Below are positions 32,129 through 41,409 of a stretch of 54,146 bases of DNA, piece by piece. Origin of the DNA: an uncultured Prevotella sp. (lineage in GTDB: Bacteria; Bacteroidota; Bacteroidia; Bacteroidales; Bacteroidaceae); the NCBI GenBank assembly GCA_946188165.1, contig CAMHTW010000023.1:1-54146 (forward strand), in the 5' to 3' direction. The notes beneath the pieces are model-generated. The model had not been told where the DNA came from and did no database searches. It saw only the letters and a program-made list of their open reading frames with translations. Position 1 is the first letter of the stretch; each line of letters starts with the position of its first letter. Position numbers and translations under genes: made by a program.

Positions 32129-33250
32129 ATGATACCTATTGAGCACATCCAGTTTGCCGCCATCACGCTGACGGGTGCCCTGACCTTGATGCTGGTGTTT
32201 GTGCTGCCCATCCGTGGAGAGATAGGGCAGGCATACAACCGTTCGCGGTGGCTGATGGTGGCCGGTACGGTGCTGTTGCCGGTGCAGTTCCTGTTGCAAT
32301 ACACGCTGCACTTCCGGCGAATGGGTGTCGAACCGGCGGTACTGGTCAACCTGCTGTTCTTCATCCCCTCGGCATGGCTCATCAGTCTGGCCATCCTGAA
32401 CCTGCTACGGCAGAAGGCGCTGAGAAGCCTGGACTGGTATGTGGGCTTGGGCAGCTACGTGGCGGTGGTGATCCTGCTGCTGGGTGCGAACCCCACCGGG
32501 GGGCACGATGTGCTGGACGTCACGCCGCGCCTCTACTATACCGAACTGGCCAGTGCCTGCATTTATGCCGTCATGCAGTTCTACTATACCGATCAGCTGT
32601 GGCGCGAGTTCAGGCGCCTACGACTGGCCTTGGATAACTACTACGACCGCGAGCGTCACGGCGTCTTACGCTGGATGCGCAACAGCTGCATGCTGCTGTC
32701 GCTGTCGGCAGTGTTCGCCCCAATGGTCATCTTCTGGTCGGGACCGCTGCTCATCGTCTATGCGCTCACCATCATGCTCTGCATCAGCTATACGGTCATC
32801 AGCTTCTACGGCTACGGACTGGACCGCCGCCACCTGCAGGCGTTGCAGGAAGTGGAGCGCAGCATGCAGGAGGACGAACAGGCGGAGAGTCTGGACAGAC
32901 AGGACAACGGCAGCGACCTGTCGGACCGCGACAGGCAGCACGTGGGCAAAGCGGTGGAACGCTGGTTAGCCAAGGGCGGTCACTTGCACAGTGGCATCAC
33001 CATTCAGACGGCTGCCGACGACATGCGGATACCGCGCTACCAGCTGAAGCTATGGCTGAAGACGACGGAACAGAAGCTCTTCAACCCCTGGCTGACCAAC
33101 CTGCGCATAGAGGAGGCCAAACGCCAGCTGAAGAAGCATCCCGAATGGTCGAACGACACCATTGCGGAGCATTGTGGCTTCAGTTCGCGCAACTATTTCC
33201 AAACCATCTTCAAGAAGCAGACTGGTGTCAGTCCTTCAGAGTTCTCATGA
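32129..33250 (+). CDS. Membrane-anchored AraC-family regulator
   Basis: The 373-aa protein starts at MIPIEHIQFAAITLTG; earlier codons overlap the promoter. About seven membrane segments fill residues 1-235. A linker rich in charged residues (QEDEQAESLDRQDNGSD) leads to a C-terminal AraC/XylS helix-turn-helix domain (about residues 270-373) with TIQTAADDMRIPRYQL and DTIAEHCGFSSRNYFQTIFKKQTGVSPSEF. This is a one-component sensor with the DNA-binding end in the cytoplasm. It is divergent from a multi-pass membrane protein with direct repeats between, suggesting it controls that gene or itself. The stop lies 13 bases from the convergent terC stop. Confidence 0.87.
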   Translation: MIPIEHIQFAAITLTGALTLMLVFVLPIRGEIGQAYNRSRWLMVAGTVLLPVQFLLQYTLHFRRMGVEPAVLVNLLFFIPSAWLISLAILNLLRQKALRSLDWYVGLGSYVAVVILLLGANPTGGHDVLDVTPRLYYTELASACIYAVMQFYYTDQLWREFRRLRLALDNYYDRERHGVLRWMRNSCMLLSLSAVFAPMVIFWSGPLLIVYALTIMLCISYTVISFYGYGLDRRHLQALQEVERSMQEDEQAESLDRQDNGSDLSDRDRQHVGKAVERWLAKGGHLHSGITIQTAADDMRIPRYQLKLWLKTTEQKLFNPWLTNLRIEEAKRQLKKHPEWSNDTIAEHCGFSSRNYFQTIFKKQTGVSPSEFS

Positions 33251-33263
33251 AAAACACCTTAAA

Positions 33264-34259
33264 TCACATCTCCTTTTTCGTAACCAGATATGAGGCACCC
33301 ATGGAAAGGACGAGGACACCGAAGATGAAGGCCAGGCTCCAGGGGGTGGGGACTTCGATATGGGGCATGTTGAGCTGCAAGCCGAGGAGTTCGGCAAAGG
33401 CGTTGATATATTCGTTCATGGCCAACAGCATCTTGATGCCGACGAAGATAAGGATGATGCCCAAGCCGTACTTCAGGTACTTGAAGTATTGGGCCACGGC
33501 GGCCAGTGCAAAGTAAAGGGCACGAAGGCCGAGAATAGCGAAGATGTTGCTGGTAAGCACGATGAACGGGTCGCGGCTGACGGAGAAGACAGCGGGAATG
33601 GAGTCGACGGCAAAGGCAACATCGGTGGTCTCGATGACCAATAGTGTGACAAACAATGGCGTAGCAAGCCGCTTACCATTGGAAAGGATGAAGAAACGGT
33701 CGCCATGCAGCTGGTCGGTGGCCGGGAAGAATTTCTTGAACCAGCGTACGATGATGTTCTGCGAAGGGTCGGCCTGTTCGTTATCATCGTGTTTGAACAT
33801 CTTGGCACCTGTATAGAGCAGGAAGAGGCCGAACAAGCCTAACACCCACTCGAAACGCTCCACCATCGCTGCGCCGGCAAAGATAAAGATGCTGCGCAGC
33901 ACCAAGGCTCCGAAGATACCCCAGAAGAGTACTTCGTGCTGGTATTTGCGCTCGATGCCGAAGAACGAGAAGAGCATGAGGAACACGAAGAGGTTGTCCA
34001 TGGACAGCGACTTCTCGATGAGGTAGCCTGCCAGGAATTCCATGGCTTTTTCGTGTGACTCGACAGGATACCAGATATAGATGGCGGCACAGAACACCAG
34101 TGACACGCCAATCCATACGGCGGTCATCTTGAGCGCCTCTTTCACACTGACTTCATGCTGACCTTTCTTGCCGAACATCTTCAGGTCGACAATCAGCATG
34201 ATGAATACCAATACGTAGAATACAATCCATGCCCACAAGGGCATTCCCATTAAATCCAT
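33264..34259 (-). CDS. TerC/Alx family membrane protein
   Basis: At 331 aa with about nine membrane segments, it has the family signatures EKSLSMDNLFVFLMLF near residue 82 and VIETTDVAFAVDSIPAVF near residue 207. Its acidic residues form the presumed metal-binding site. TerC/Alx proteins export manganese or protect from metal stress; the old tellurite name is historical. No Mn riboswitch (yybP-ykoY type) is visible upstream. It lies downstream of the fucP-like gene, separated by 87 bases with a GACAAC inverted repeat. Whether it is transcribed separately is unclear. Confidence 0.9.
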   Translation of the reverse strand: MDLMGMPLWAWIVFYVLVFIMLIVDLKMFGKKGQHEVSVKEALKMTAVWIGVSLVFCAAIYIWYPVESHEKAMEFLAGYLIEKSLSMDNLFVFLMLFSFFGIERKYQHEVLFWGIFGALVLRSIFIFAGAAMVERFEWVLGLFGLFLLYTGAKMFKHDDNEQADPSQNIIVRWFKKFFPATDQLHGDRFFILSNGKRLATPLFVTLLVIETTDVAFAVDSIPAVFSVSRDPFIVLTSNIFAILGLRALYFALAAVAQYFKYLKYGLGIILIFVGIKMLLAMNEYINAFAELLGLQLNMPHIEVPTPWSLAFIFGVLVLSMGASYLVTKKEM

Positions 34260-34284
34260 TATTCTTTTATTTATAATACAATTT

Positions 34285-34317
34285 GGACAACTATAACAAC
34301 TTTTTTAAAGGTTGTCC
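34285..34317 (-). repeat. GACAAC inverted repeat between the fucP-like gene and terC
   Basis: GGACAAC (34285-34291) pairs with GTTGTCC (34311-34317), with AACAACTTTTTTAAAG in the loop. A further AGTTGTC lies beyond. It may be a terminator or processing site after the fucP-like gene; the T-run is in the loop rather than after the stem. Confidence 0.4.
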
Positions 34318-34346
34318 CGAGTTGTCTATGTTGTCGTTTTTATTTC

Positions 34347-35654
34347 TTATTTCGTCCTTGTGTAGGTACGATAACCGTAGATGATAATCACGAGGAAGCA
34401 AAGCAGTGGCAGCACGAACGACAGGTTGACAGCGGGCATGCCGAAAAGCTCCTTTTGATCGATGATGGATGCCTGCAATGGAGGCAGTACACTACCACCG
34501 AGGATAGCCATAATCAGACCTGCTGCACCAAACTTGGCATCGTCGCCCAATCCTTGCAGGGCAATGCCGTAGATGGTGGGGAACATGAGCGACATGCAGG
34601 CTGAGATAGCTACCAGACAGTACAATCCGGCACGACCGTCGATGAAGATGACGCCACACGTCAGCAGTGCACCCACGGCGGCCAGGATGCCCAGCAAGGC
34701 ACCGGCATTGATGTATTTGAGGAAGTAGGTGCAGATGAATCGGCTCGACACGAAGATGGCCATAGCCACGATATTATAGGTCTGCGACGTCACTTCGGCC
34801 TCCTGTTCACCCATACCTTCGTTCATTAATACGCGCGTACCATATTGTATAATAAATGTCCAGCACATGATTTGTACGCCGACATAGAAGAACTGGGCGA
34901 TGACACCTTCGCGATAGTAATCGATGGCGAAGATGCGGCGCAAGGTGGGCAGGAAGTTGATGTCGTGGTTCTGGTCGCCGTTCTTGGGCATGTTGGTAAA
35001 CCAGATGACGGCAAACATGACGGCAATGACGGCACCGATGGCCAGATAGGGGGCAATGAGTATGCTGAGGTCGGAGTCGCGCATGGCGCTGAACTCAGCA
35101 TCTGAAAGCAACGCACGCTCGTCGGTGGAAGCGGGATTCAGTTTGGCCTGGATGAAATTCATGGCCACGTACATACCACAGAGCGAACCCATGGGGTTGA
35201 AGCACTGTGCCATGTTCAGGCGACGCGTAGCCGTCTCTTCCGACCCCATCGTCAGGATATACGGGTTACAGGATGTCTCAAGGAACGACAGACCGCAGGT
35301 CAGAATGAAGTAGGCTACGAGGAACGGATAGTACATGCCCGTCCACGAGGCTGGCAGGAAGAGTAGGGCACCGACGGCATAGAGTCCCAGGCCCATCAGT
35401 ACGCCTGCCTTGTATGAGTACTTGCGGATGAACATGGCTGCGGGGAACGCCATGGCGAAGTAGCCGCCGTAGAAGGCCACCTGCACCAGTGCACCGTCCG
35501 TGACGCTCATGCGGAATATCTTTGAGAAGGCCTTCACCATCGGGTTGGTGATATCGTTGGCAAAGCCCCACAGGGCAAAGCACGACGTGACAAGGATGAA
35601 CGGTACGAGATAGCTCACACCATTGCGCGAAATCAGCGATTCTTTTTCTGACAT
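34347..35654 (-). CDS. FucP-type sugar:proton symporter (MFS)
   Basis: The 435-aa protein has twelve predicted membrane segments. It carries the FucP-family pattern of the first helix (SCFALWGFANDITNPM), then FYGGYFAMAFPA and GLSFLETSCNPYIL in the N-terminal half. Members import L-fucose, glucose/galactose or N-acetylglucosamine with protons. The substrate cannot be decided here because no sugar-catabolic genes are adjacent. It begins 34 bases after the upp stop on the same strand and probably shares the upp transcript. Confidence 0.88.
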   Translation of the reverse strand: MSEKESLISRNGVSYLVPFILVTSCFALWGFANDITNPMVKAFSKIFRMSVTDGALVQVAFYGGYFAMAFPAAMFIRKYSYKAGVLMGLGLYAVGALLFLPASWTGMYYPFLVAYFILTCGLSFLETSCNPYILTMGSEETATRRLNMAQCFNPMGSLCGMYVAMNFIQAKLNPASTDERALLSDAEFSAMRDSDLSILIAPYLAIGAVIAVMFAVIWFTNMPKNGDQNHDINFLPTLRRIFAIDYYREGVIAQFFYVGVQIMCWTFIIQYGTRVLMNEGMGEQEAEVTSQTYNIVAMAIFVSSRFICTYFLKYINAGALLGILAAVGALLTCGVIFIDGRAGLYCLVAISACMSLMFPTIYGIALQGLGDDAKFGAAGLIMAILGGSVLPPLQASIIDQKELFGMPAVNLSFVLPLLCFLVIIIYGYRTYTRTK

Positions 35655-35688
35655 AGTTTATAGTTTAGTGTTCTGAGTTAAAGGGATG

Positions 35689-36372
35689 TTATTTCTCGAT
35701 AATCGTACGGAACGACTGCAGTTTCTCGCCGTAGCAGAGGTCGCCACAGTCGCCAAAGCCTGGCACGATGTACTTCTGTTCGTTCATGCCCTGATCGATG
35801 GCGGCACACCAGATGGTGGAACCTTCGGGCAGTGCTTCCTTGACGACTTCGATGCCCTCGGGGGCTGCAATGACGCAGCAGAGGTGAATCTTCTTGGGTT
35901 TGCCTGCCTGTAGCAGTGAATCGATGGCTGCGGCCAGACTGCCACCCGTCGCCAGCATGGGGTCGACGATGATAAGCGTCTTGTTCTTAACACTCTGAGT
36001 AGCAATATATTCCGTATGGACACCAACTTCGGTATGCTCACGATTGATATACATGCGGAAGGCAGACACGAAGCCATTGTCGGCCTTGTCGAACACGTTG
36101 AGGAATCCCTCGTGGAACGGCAGACCGGCACGAAGCACGGTAGCCAGTACGATGTCATCCTTGGGCAGGGGGATGTCGATGGTACTAAGAGGTGTCGTAA
36201 TGGTCTTAGGCTTGTATTCCAGAGTCTTCGACAGTTCGTAGGCCATCATTTCACCGATACGCATGATATTGTAACGGAACACCAGGCGATTCCTCTGGTA
36301 GTTCTTGTCACGCAACTCAGACATATACTGATTGATAATCGAGTTGTTCTTGCTGAAATCTATTACTTCCAT
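35689..36372 (-). CDS. upp: Uracil phosphoribosyltransferase
   Basis: The enzyme makes UMP from uracil and PRPP (pyrimidine salvage). The 227-aa protein shows the PRPP loop as IIVDPMLATGGSLAAAID near residue 134. It also has the flexible uracil-binding C-terminal region PGFGDCGDLCYG. It is slightly longer than E. coli Upp (208), with extra N-terminal residues, as usual in Bacteroidales. A good promoter box lies 25 bases upstream, and the fucP-like gene follows closely. Confidence 0.93.
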   Translation of the reverse strand: MEVIDFSKNNSIINQYMSELRDKNYQRNRLVFRYNIMRIGEMMAYELSKTLEYKPKTITTPLSTIDIPLPKDDIVLATVLRAGLPFHEGFLNVFDKADNGFVSAFRMYINREHTEVGVHTEYIATQSVKNKTLIIVDPMLATGGSLAAAIDSLLQAGKPKKIHLCCVIAAPEGIEVVKEALPEGSTIWCAAIDQGMNEQKYIVPGFGDCGDLCYGEKLQSFRTIIEK

Positions 36373-36396
36373 TGTTTTGATTGCTTAAGATGGGTG

Positions 36397-36404
36397 CAAA
36401 GGTA
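36397..36404 (-). promoter_or_regulatory. upp promoter -7 box
   Basis: TACCTTTG on the minus strand, 25 bases before the upp ATG. pckA is transcribed the other way from about 140 bases further on. Confidence 0.65.
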
Positions 36405-36542
36405 CTGATTTTGCGCCAAATTTTGACAAGTGGGAGTGGCAAAAATAGATTGTCATGTCAATTTTTAATTTCTTTAACCTAAAAAAGGTTGTGTTCGCAC
36501 AAAATTCTCTGGATTCTTAATTCCTAATTCCTATTTTATTAC

Positions 36543-36550
36543 TAACTTTG
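36543..36550 (+). promoter_or_regulatory. pckA promoter -7 box
   Basis: TAACTTTG, 48 bases before the pckA ATG. The leader is A/T-rich, typical of highly translated Bacteroidetes genes. AATTCCT repeats lie just upstream (36517-36534). Confidence 0.65.
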
Positions 36551-36598
36551 CAGCCGAATTTGAAATAGGTAATAGTAAATTTTTAATATAATAGTATT

Positions 36599-38212
36599 AT
36601 GGCAAAGTTAGATTTGACTCAGTATGGCATCACTGGTTCTACCGTGATCGCTCACAATCCATCGTATGAGTTCCTTTTCAAGGAGGAGACAAAAGCAGGA
36701 CTCGAGGGTTTCGACAAAGGTGTAAACACCGAGCTCAATGCTGTTAATGTAATGACAGGTATCTACACTGGTCGTTCGCCTAAGGACAAGTACATCGTGA
36801 AGGATGCACAGAGCCAGGACAAGGTATGGTGGACTACTGAGGAGTATAAGAACGATAACCACCCCATGAGCGAGGAGGTTTGGGCCAAGGTTAAGGACAT
36901 CGCTATCAAGGAGCTCAGCAACAAGGAGCTGTATGTTGTTGACGCTTTCTGTGGTGCTAACGAGGCTACACGTCTTGCTGTTCGTTTCATCGTTGAGGTT
37001 GCTTGGCAGGCTCACTTCGTAAAGAATATGTTCATCCAGCCTACAGCTGAGGAGTTGGAGAAGTTCCAGCCTAACTTCGTCATCTACAATGCTTCTAAGG
37101 CAAAGGTAGAGAACTACAAGGAACTCGGTCTTAACTCTGAGACTTGTGTAGCATTCAATACTACAAGCCGTGAGCAGGTTATCATCAACACATGGTATGG
37201 TGGTGAAATGAAGAAGGGTATGTTCTCTATGCAGAACTACTATCTCCCACTTCAGGGTATCGCTTCTATGCACTGCTCTGCTAACACCGATATGGAGGGT
37301 AAGAACACCGCTATCTTCTTCGGTCTGTCTGGTACAGGTAAGACCACGCTGTCAACCGATCCTAAGCGTCTGCTGATTGGTGACGACGAGCACGGATGGG
37401 ACGATGAAGGCGTATTCAACCTCGAGGGTGGATGCTATGCTAAAGTTATCAACCTCGACAAGGAGAGCGAGCCAGACATCTACAATGCTATCCGTCGTGA
37501 CGCTCTGCTTGAGAATGTTACTGTTGATGCTAATGGCAAAATCGACTTTGCTGATAAGAGCGTAACAGAGAATACTCGTGTATCTTATCCTATCGATCAC
37601 ATTGAGAAGATTGCTCAGAAGGTAAATGGCAAGAGTGCAGGTCCAGATGCTAAGAATGTTATCTTCCTGAGTGCTGACGCATTCGGCGTACTGCCCCCAG
37701 TATCTATCCTGACTCCAGAGCAGACCAAGTATTACTTCCTCTCTGGTTTCACAGCTAAACTGGCTGGTACAGAGCGTGGTATTACAGAGCCAACTCCTAC
37801 ATTCTCTGCTTGCTTCGGACAGGCTTTCCTCGAGTTGCACCCAACAAAGTATGCTGAGGAGCTCGTTAAGAAGATGGAGAAGAGTGGTGCTAAGGCTTAC
37901 CTCGTTAACACAGGTTGGAATGGTACTGGCAAGCGTATTTCTATCCGCGACACCCGTGGCATCATCGATGCTATCCTGGGCGGTGCTATACTGAAGGCTC
38001 CCACGAAGAAGATTCCTTACTTCGACTTCGAGGTTCCTACACAGCTTGAGGGCGTAGACACAAACATCCTTGATCCTCGCGATACTTATGCTGATGCAGC
38101 AGAGTGGAACAAGAAGGCTGAGGATTTGGCAGGCCGTTTCATCAAGAACTTCAAGAAGTACGAGGGTAATGAGGCTGGTAAGGCACTGGTTGCTGCTGGT
38201 CCAAAGTTGTAA
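36599..38212 (+). CDS. pckA: Phosphoenolpyruvate carboxykinase (ATP)
   Basis: The enzyme interconverts oxaloacetate and PEP with ATP/ADP. In succinate-producing Bacteroidales it runs mainly in the carboxylating direction and fixes CO2 on the way to succinate. The 537-aa protein has the kinase P-loop [11 protein letters not shown] and the metal/substrate loop [21 protein letters not shown]. It also has the C-terminal [17 protein letters not shown]. Codon use differs visibly from its neighbours: it favours GCT/GGT and AAG, which fits high expression rather than transfer. It is a single-gene unit with its own promoter and a strong terminator. Confidence 0.97.
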   Translation: MAKLDLTQYGITGSTVIAHNPSYEFLFKEETKAGLEGFDKGVNTELNAVNVMTGIYTGRSPKDKYIVKDAQSQDKVWWTTEEYKNDNHPMSEEVWAKVKDIAIKELSNKELYVVDAFCGANEATRLAVRFIVEVAWQAHFVKNMFIQPTAEELEKFQPNFVIYNASKAKVENYKELGLNSETCVAFNTTSREQVIINTWYGGEMKKGMFSMQNYYLPLQGIASMHCSANTDMEGKNTAIFFGLSGTGKTTLSTDPKRLLIGDDEHGWDDEGVFNLEGGCYAKVINLDKESEPDIYNAIRRDALLENVTVDANGKIDFADKSVTENTRVSYPIDHIEKIAQKVNGKSAGPDAKNVIFLSADAFGVLPPVSILTPEQTKYYFLSGFTAKLAGTERGITEPTPTFSACFGQAFLELHPTKYAEELVKKMEKSGAKAYLVNTGWNGTGKRISIRDTRGIIDAILGGAILKAPTKKIPYFDFEVPTQLEGVDTNILDPRDTYADAAEWNKKAEDLAGRFIKNFKKYEGNEAGKALVAAGPKL

Positions 38213-38345
38213 TTGAGACATTGAGAAAATGAGATAATGAAAAATTGGCTGCGCCGAAAGGTGCGGCCAGTTTTTTTTGATAAAGGTCAAAAATATGCCC
38301 CAAAATGTAATTTCTCATTCTCTCAATTTCTCATTTCCTTAATTT
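38213..38345. repeat. ATTGAGA/AATGAGA repeats on both sides of the pckA terminator
   Basis: The first tract (38215-38243) reads TTGAGACATTGAGAAAATG and onward. The second (38311-38345) holds the complement (TTTCTCATTCTCTCAATTTC and onward). The two tracts are inverted relative to each other around the terminator. Confidence 0.55.
38246..38278 (+). terminator. pckA terminator
   Basis: TGGCTGCGCC-GAAA-GGTGCGGCCA followed by G and eight Ts. A GNRA-type loop and a strong stem make this a clear intrinsic terminator. Confidence 0.9.
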
Positions 38346-38350
38346 CTCCG

Positions 38351-38358
38351 TACCTTTG
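38351..38358 (+). promoter_or_regulatory. Promoter -7 box of a small transcription unit
   Basis: TACCTTTG, followed by a leader of about 80 bases, a 31-codon ORF and a terminator. Confidence 0.65.
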
Positions 38359-38441
38359 CACCCGTAGTCGTGATGATTACGTCAATTTGTTTTCATAGTT
38401 ATTCATTAGGTTAGTAGTTATTTGATTTTTAAGGTAAGATT

Positions 38442-38537
38442 ATGTTATTAGATTTTCAAACAACATTGATATTGGTATGCACAGCTGTGGTGACAGCATT
38501 AAGTGTTATCACGCTGATTAATACTGATATTCGTTGA
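38442..38537 (+). CDS. 31-aa single-span membrane peptide
   Basis: ATG 38442 follows AAGGTAAGATT, a fair ribosome site. The product is MLLDFQTTLILVCTAVV continuing TALSVITLINTDIR: one hydrophobic helix of about 20 residues with short polar ends. The unit has its own promoter (38351) and intrinsic terminator (38544), giving a transcript of about 215 bases devoted to this peptide. I know no name for it. It could be a regulatory membrane peptide, a type I toxin-like peptide, or a small RNA with a chance ORF. No antisense promoter is obvious. Confidence 0.5.
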   Translation: MLLDFQTTLILVCTAVVTALSVITLINTDIR

Positions 38538-38543
38538 AAAATA

Positions 38544-38577
38544 GCGCGGAGTGAGTGATTCATACCGCGCTCTTTTT
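38544..38577 (+). terminator. Terminator of the small-peptide unit
   Basis: GCGCGG (38544-38549) pairs with CCGCGC (38565-38570), followed by TCTTTTT. Confidence 0.85.
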
Positions 38578-38661
38578 ATAAATAAACCTAAAATATTGGC
38601 TTTTATAATATATTTAACTTAATAAAAGGTAGAAAAATGCTCAAAATTGAAGATTTGTGCG

Positions 38662-38669
38662 TAAATTTG
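38662..38669 (+). promoter_or_regulatory. Promoter -7 box of the lipoprotein gene
   Basis: TAAATTTG, 28 bases before the ATG at 38698. Confidence 0.55.
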
Positions 38670-38697
38670 CACCCAAATTGGAAAAAAGTACGCAAAA

Positions 38698-39894
38698 ATG
38701 AAGCAGATTAAGATAATATTCATGTTGGTAATGACTGTTCTGATGATGGGCTCATGCCTTTCAGAAAGTGATTCCAGTGTGACACTATACAATGATGCAG
38801 CCATTACAGACTTTACATTAGGTACGCTGAATAAATATATCAATGATTCGAAGAGCACTTTCTCAGGAAGTACCTATTCGTTCAACGTTGACCAGTCGAG
38901 TAATGGCGTTCATAACTTTAAGGACACTACAATTGTAGGACGTTGCGTCTATAACAACGATTCGCTGCCTTTGGGCACTGACCTTCAGCATGTGGTAGCC
39001 ACCTTGACGACTTTGAATAACGGTGTTGCCCTGATTGAGCGACTGGATGCCCCTGACTATTACGACTACTTTAATCTGTTAGACAGCATAGACTTCACTA
39101 AGCCTCGCAAGGTTCGCGTCTATTCCAGCGACGGTTCTGCTTTTAACCAGTATTATATCAGTGTCGATGCCCATCAAGAAGACGGCAACGAGTTCGTATG
39201 GAAACTGATGGACGAAGCATGGCAGCCTGCACCAAATGCGCAGCAGTTGCCTGCAGGAATCAAACAATTGTTGGGTAATAGTACCACAGAGCGGTATGCC
39301 CTGTCTACTGACAATAAGTTGATGGTTTCGCGTGACAATGGTGCTTCGTGGCAGGAAGACTTGATTAATGAAGATTACGATATGTTACCCACCCAGGATT
39401 TGGCACTCATCAGCTATCCTATGACTAATACCGATAGTGTCGACTACGTGTTGCTTATCGGTAATCGTGAGGTCAACGACCAAAATGACGAAGCCATTGC
39501 CATGGTATGGCGTAAGGTAGTAGACTATAGCAAGAACTCAGCCAAGGCCAGTTGGAACTATGTGGAACGTAATGCAAGCAGCGGTGACTCGCTGGCTTTG
39601 CCGCGTATGAAGGATCTCGCCATGGTGAAGTACGATGACGGCATTCTGGTATTTGGTGCTGAGGGTATCGGTGGCTGGGACGAGCCTCCCTATACAATGA
39701 TATATCAGAGTCGTGATAATGGCATCACGTGGAAATTTAATCCATGCTATGTTTTCCCTGACGACTTTATTAACCTTGCCACAAAGGTTACGCCAGTTGT
39801 TGATAAAGACAACTTCCTATGGCTGTACTGTGAAGGCACTGGCCAAGTTTGGCGTGGCAGACTGAATAGATTGGGTTGGAAGAAGCAACAGTAG
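38698..39894 (+). CDS. DUF6242-like outer-membrane lipoprotein
   Basis: The 398-aa protein has a lipoprotein signal (MKQIKIIFMLVMTVLMMGSC, with the acylated Cys at residue 20) followed by an SES-type spacer. The body contains beta-propeller-like blades, for example LMVSRDNGASWQ and MIYQSRDNGITW, resembling the sialidase-type Asp-box (S-x-D-x-G-x-x-W). I recognise it as the DUF6242 type commonly found beside DUF6089-uppS-bamA. Its function is unknown; location and context suggest envelope biogenesis. Its stop is followed after one base by the next ATG, so the two genes are co-transcribed and probably translationally coupled. Confidence 0.8.
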   Translation: MKQIKIIFMLVMTVLMMGSCLSESDSSVTLYNDAAITDFTLGTLNKYINDSKSTFSGSTYSFNVDQSSNGVHNFKDTTIVGRCVYNNDSLPLGTDLQHVVATLTTLNNGVALIERLDAPDYYDYFNLLDSIDFTKPRKVRVYSSDGSAFNQYYISVDAHQEDGNEFVWKLMDEAWQPAPNAQQLPAGIKQLLGNSTTERYALSTDNKLMVSRDNGASWQEDLINEDYDMLPTQDLALISYPMTNTDSVDYVLLIGNREVNDQNDEAIAMVWRKVVDYSKNSAKASWNYVERNASSGDSLALPRMKDLAMVKYDDGILVFGAEGIGGWDEPPYTMIYQSRDNGITWKFNPCYVFPDDFINLATKVTPVVDKDNFLWLYCEGTGQVWRGRLNRLGWKKQQ

Positions 39895-39895
39895 G

Positions 39896-40570
39896 ATGAG
39901 AAACGTCGTGATAGCCGTTCTGCTGGTACTCGTTGCCAGTGTTCATGCTCAGACAGATCCTGAATACAAATTGGAACTGGGCGGTGGCATCGGAATGGTA
40001 TCATATCAGGGCGATTTCAATAGCAGCCCGTTCAAGAATCTTCAACCGATGTTCACGGTGCTGGCAAAATACAGGTTCGACCCACGCAGGGCGTTGGCTC
40101 TGAATGTGAGTTACGGACAATTGAAAGGGTCGTCGAAGGACGCCAAGACATATTACCCCATGACCACTGTTTACGACTTCAAGTCTAATGTGGCCGATGT
40201 GGGATTGAGACTGGAATACAATTTCTGGCCATTCGGCACAGGATTTGAATATCGTGGAGCCAAGCGGCTGACGCCGTATGTTGCCATCGGGTTGGGCATG
40301 ACCATTGCCAAAGCTGAAGGAAAGTCGGCAACAGGCGTAAATATGCCTATCGGGGTTGGTGTGAAGTATAAGTTAGCCGATCGCCTTAATCTGGCAGCAG
40401 AGTGGGCTATGCACATCACTACCAGCGACGAATTGGATGGCATCAAAGACCCGTATGGCATTGAGAGCAGTGGCCTGTTCAAGAACACTGACTGCTATAG
40501 CCATCTCCGCCTGTCGTTGAGCTACGACCTTTGGGCAAAGTGTCGTACGTGTCATAATGACAAGGACTGA
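39896..40570 (+). CDS. DUF6089-family outer-membrane beta-barrel protein
   Basis: The 224-aa protein has a signal peptide ([19 protein letters not shown]) and alternating beta strands with Gly/aromatic girdles ([42 protein letters not shown]). It matches the small barrels (DUF6089) that precede uppS and bamA in Bacteroidales. A structural or assembly role in the outer membrane is likely but unproven. The start is one base after the lipoprotein stop. Confidence 0.85.
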   Translation: MRNVVIAVLLVLVASVHAQTDPEYKLELGGGIGMVSYQGDFNSSPFKNLQPMFTVLAKYRFDPRRALALNVSYGQLKGSSKDAKTYYPMTTVYDFKSNVADVGLRLEYNFWPFGTGFEYRGAKRLTPYVAIGLGMTIAKAEGKSATGVNMPIGVGVKYKLADRLNLAAEWAMHITTSDELDGIKDPYGIESSGLFKNTDCYSHLRLSLSYDLWAKCRTCHNDKD

Positions 40571-40620
40571 TGATGGATGATGTAAGATGTAAGATGGATG
40601 ATGTAAGAAGTAAGAAATTA
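40571..40620. repeat. 7-bp repeats before uppS
   Basis: GATGATG and TGTAAGA/AGTAAGA units fill the gap between the DUF6089 gene and uppS. Because they lack stops in this frame, they extend the apparent uppS frame upstream by 22 codons. Confidence 0.7.
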
Positions 40621-40635
40621 GATAAAATAAGATAT

Positions 40636-41391
40636 ATGACAGCAGAACTGGATAAGAACCGCATACCACAGCATATTGCCATCATCATGGACGGCAATGG
40701 ACGCTGGGCTACTGAGCGTGGGCTCGATCGTACGTTCGGACACAAGGCAGGGCTTGATACGGTAAAGAAAATTACGGCAGAATGTGCACGTTTGGGCGTC
40801 AAGTACCTGACTCTCTACACTTTCTCTACCGAGAACTGGAATCGTCCTGCATACGAGATTGAGGCATTGATGGGGCTGGTGCTCAGCTTTATCGAGATGG
40901 AGTTGTTTACCGATAATAACGTCAAGTTCATGTTGATTGGCGATATCGAAAGACTGCCTAAGAGCGTACAGGACAAGATTCACTATATGGAGAATCTGAC
41001 CAAGGACAACGATGGTATGACGATGGTGGTGGCTATGAGCTACTCGTCAAAGTTAGAGTTGACCCGTGCTACGCGTCTGATAGCAGAAGAGGTAAAGCAG
41101 GGCAAGTTGAATGTCGACGACATTACCGAACAGACCATTAACGACCATCTGTGGACCTATTTCATGCCCGACCCCGAGCTGTTGATTCGTACGGGTGGCG
41201 AGTTGCGTATCTCGAACTACCTGTTGTGGCAGTGTGCTTATTCAGAGTTCTATTTCTGCGATACCTATTGGCCTGACTTTGACGAGGAGGCCCTGCATCT
41301 GGCTATCGCCGATTATCAGGGACGCCAGCGTCGTTTTGGTAAGACGGAGGCACAGGTGGAGAGCGAGGCTTCGCCTCTAAATAATAAATAA
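40636..41391 (+). CDS. uppS: Isoprenyl transferase (undecaprenyl diphosphate synthase)
   Basis: The enzyme condenses isopentenyl diphosphate units into the C55 carrier lipid used for peptidoglycan and O-antigen synthesis. The 251-aa product starts at [13 protein letters not shown] (40636); the earlier frame is repeat-derived. Motifs are [12 protein letters not shown] (catalytic Asp), [13 protein letters not shown] and [18 protein letters not shown] with the C-terminal EFYF. It lies between DUF6089 and bamA in a conserved envelope cluster. Confidence 0.96.
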   Translation: MTAELDKNRIPQHIAIIMDGNGRWATERGLDRTFGHKAGLDTVKKITAECARLGVKYLTLYTFSTENWNRPAYEIEALMGLVLSFIEMELFTDNNVKFMLIGDIERLPKSVQDKIHYMENLTKDNDGMTMVVAMSYSSKLELTRATRLIAEEVKQGKLNVDDITEQTINDHLWTYFMPDPELLIRTGGELRISNYLLWQCAYSEFYFCDTYWPDFDEEALHLAIADYQGRQRRFGKTEAQVESEASPLNNK

Positions 41392-41409
41392 AAAAGAATA
41401 AATAAGCAA

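Noticed and set aside
33240..34346. Manganese riboswitch before terC
   Set aside because: Only a GACAAC inverted repeat lies upstream of terC; the conserved core of the yybP-ykoY class is absent.
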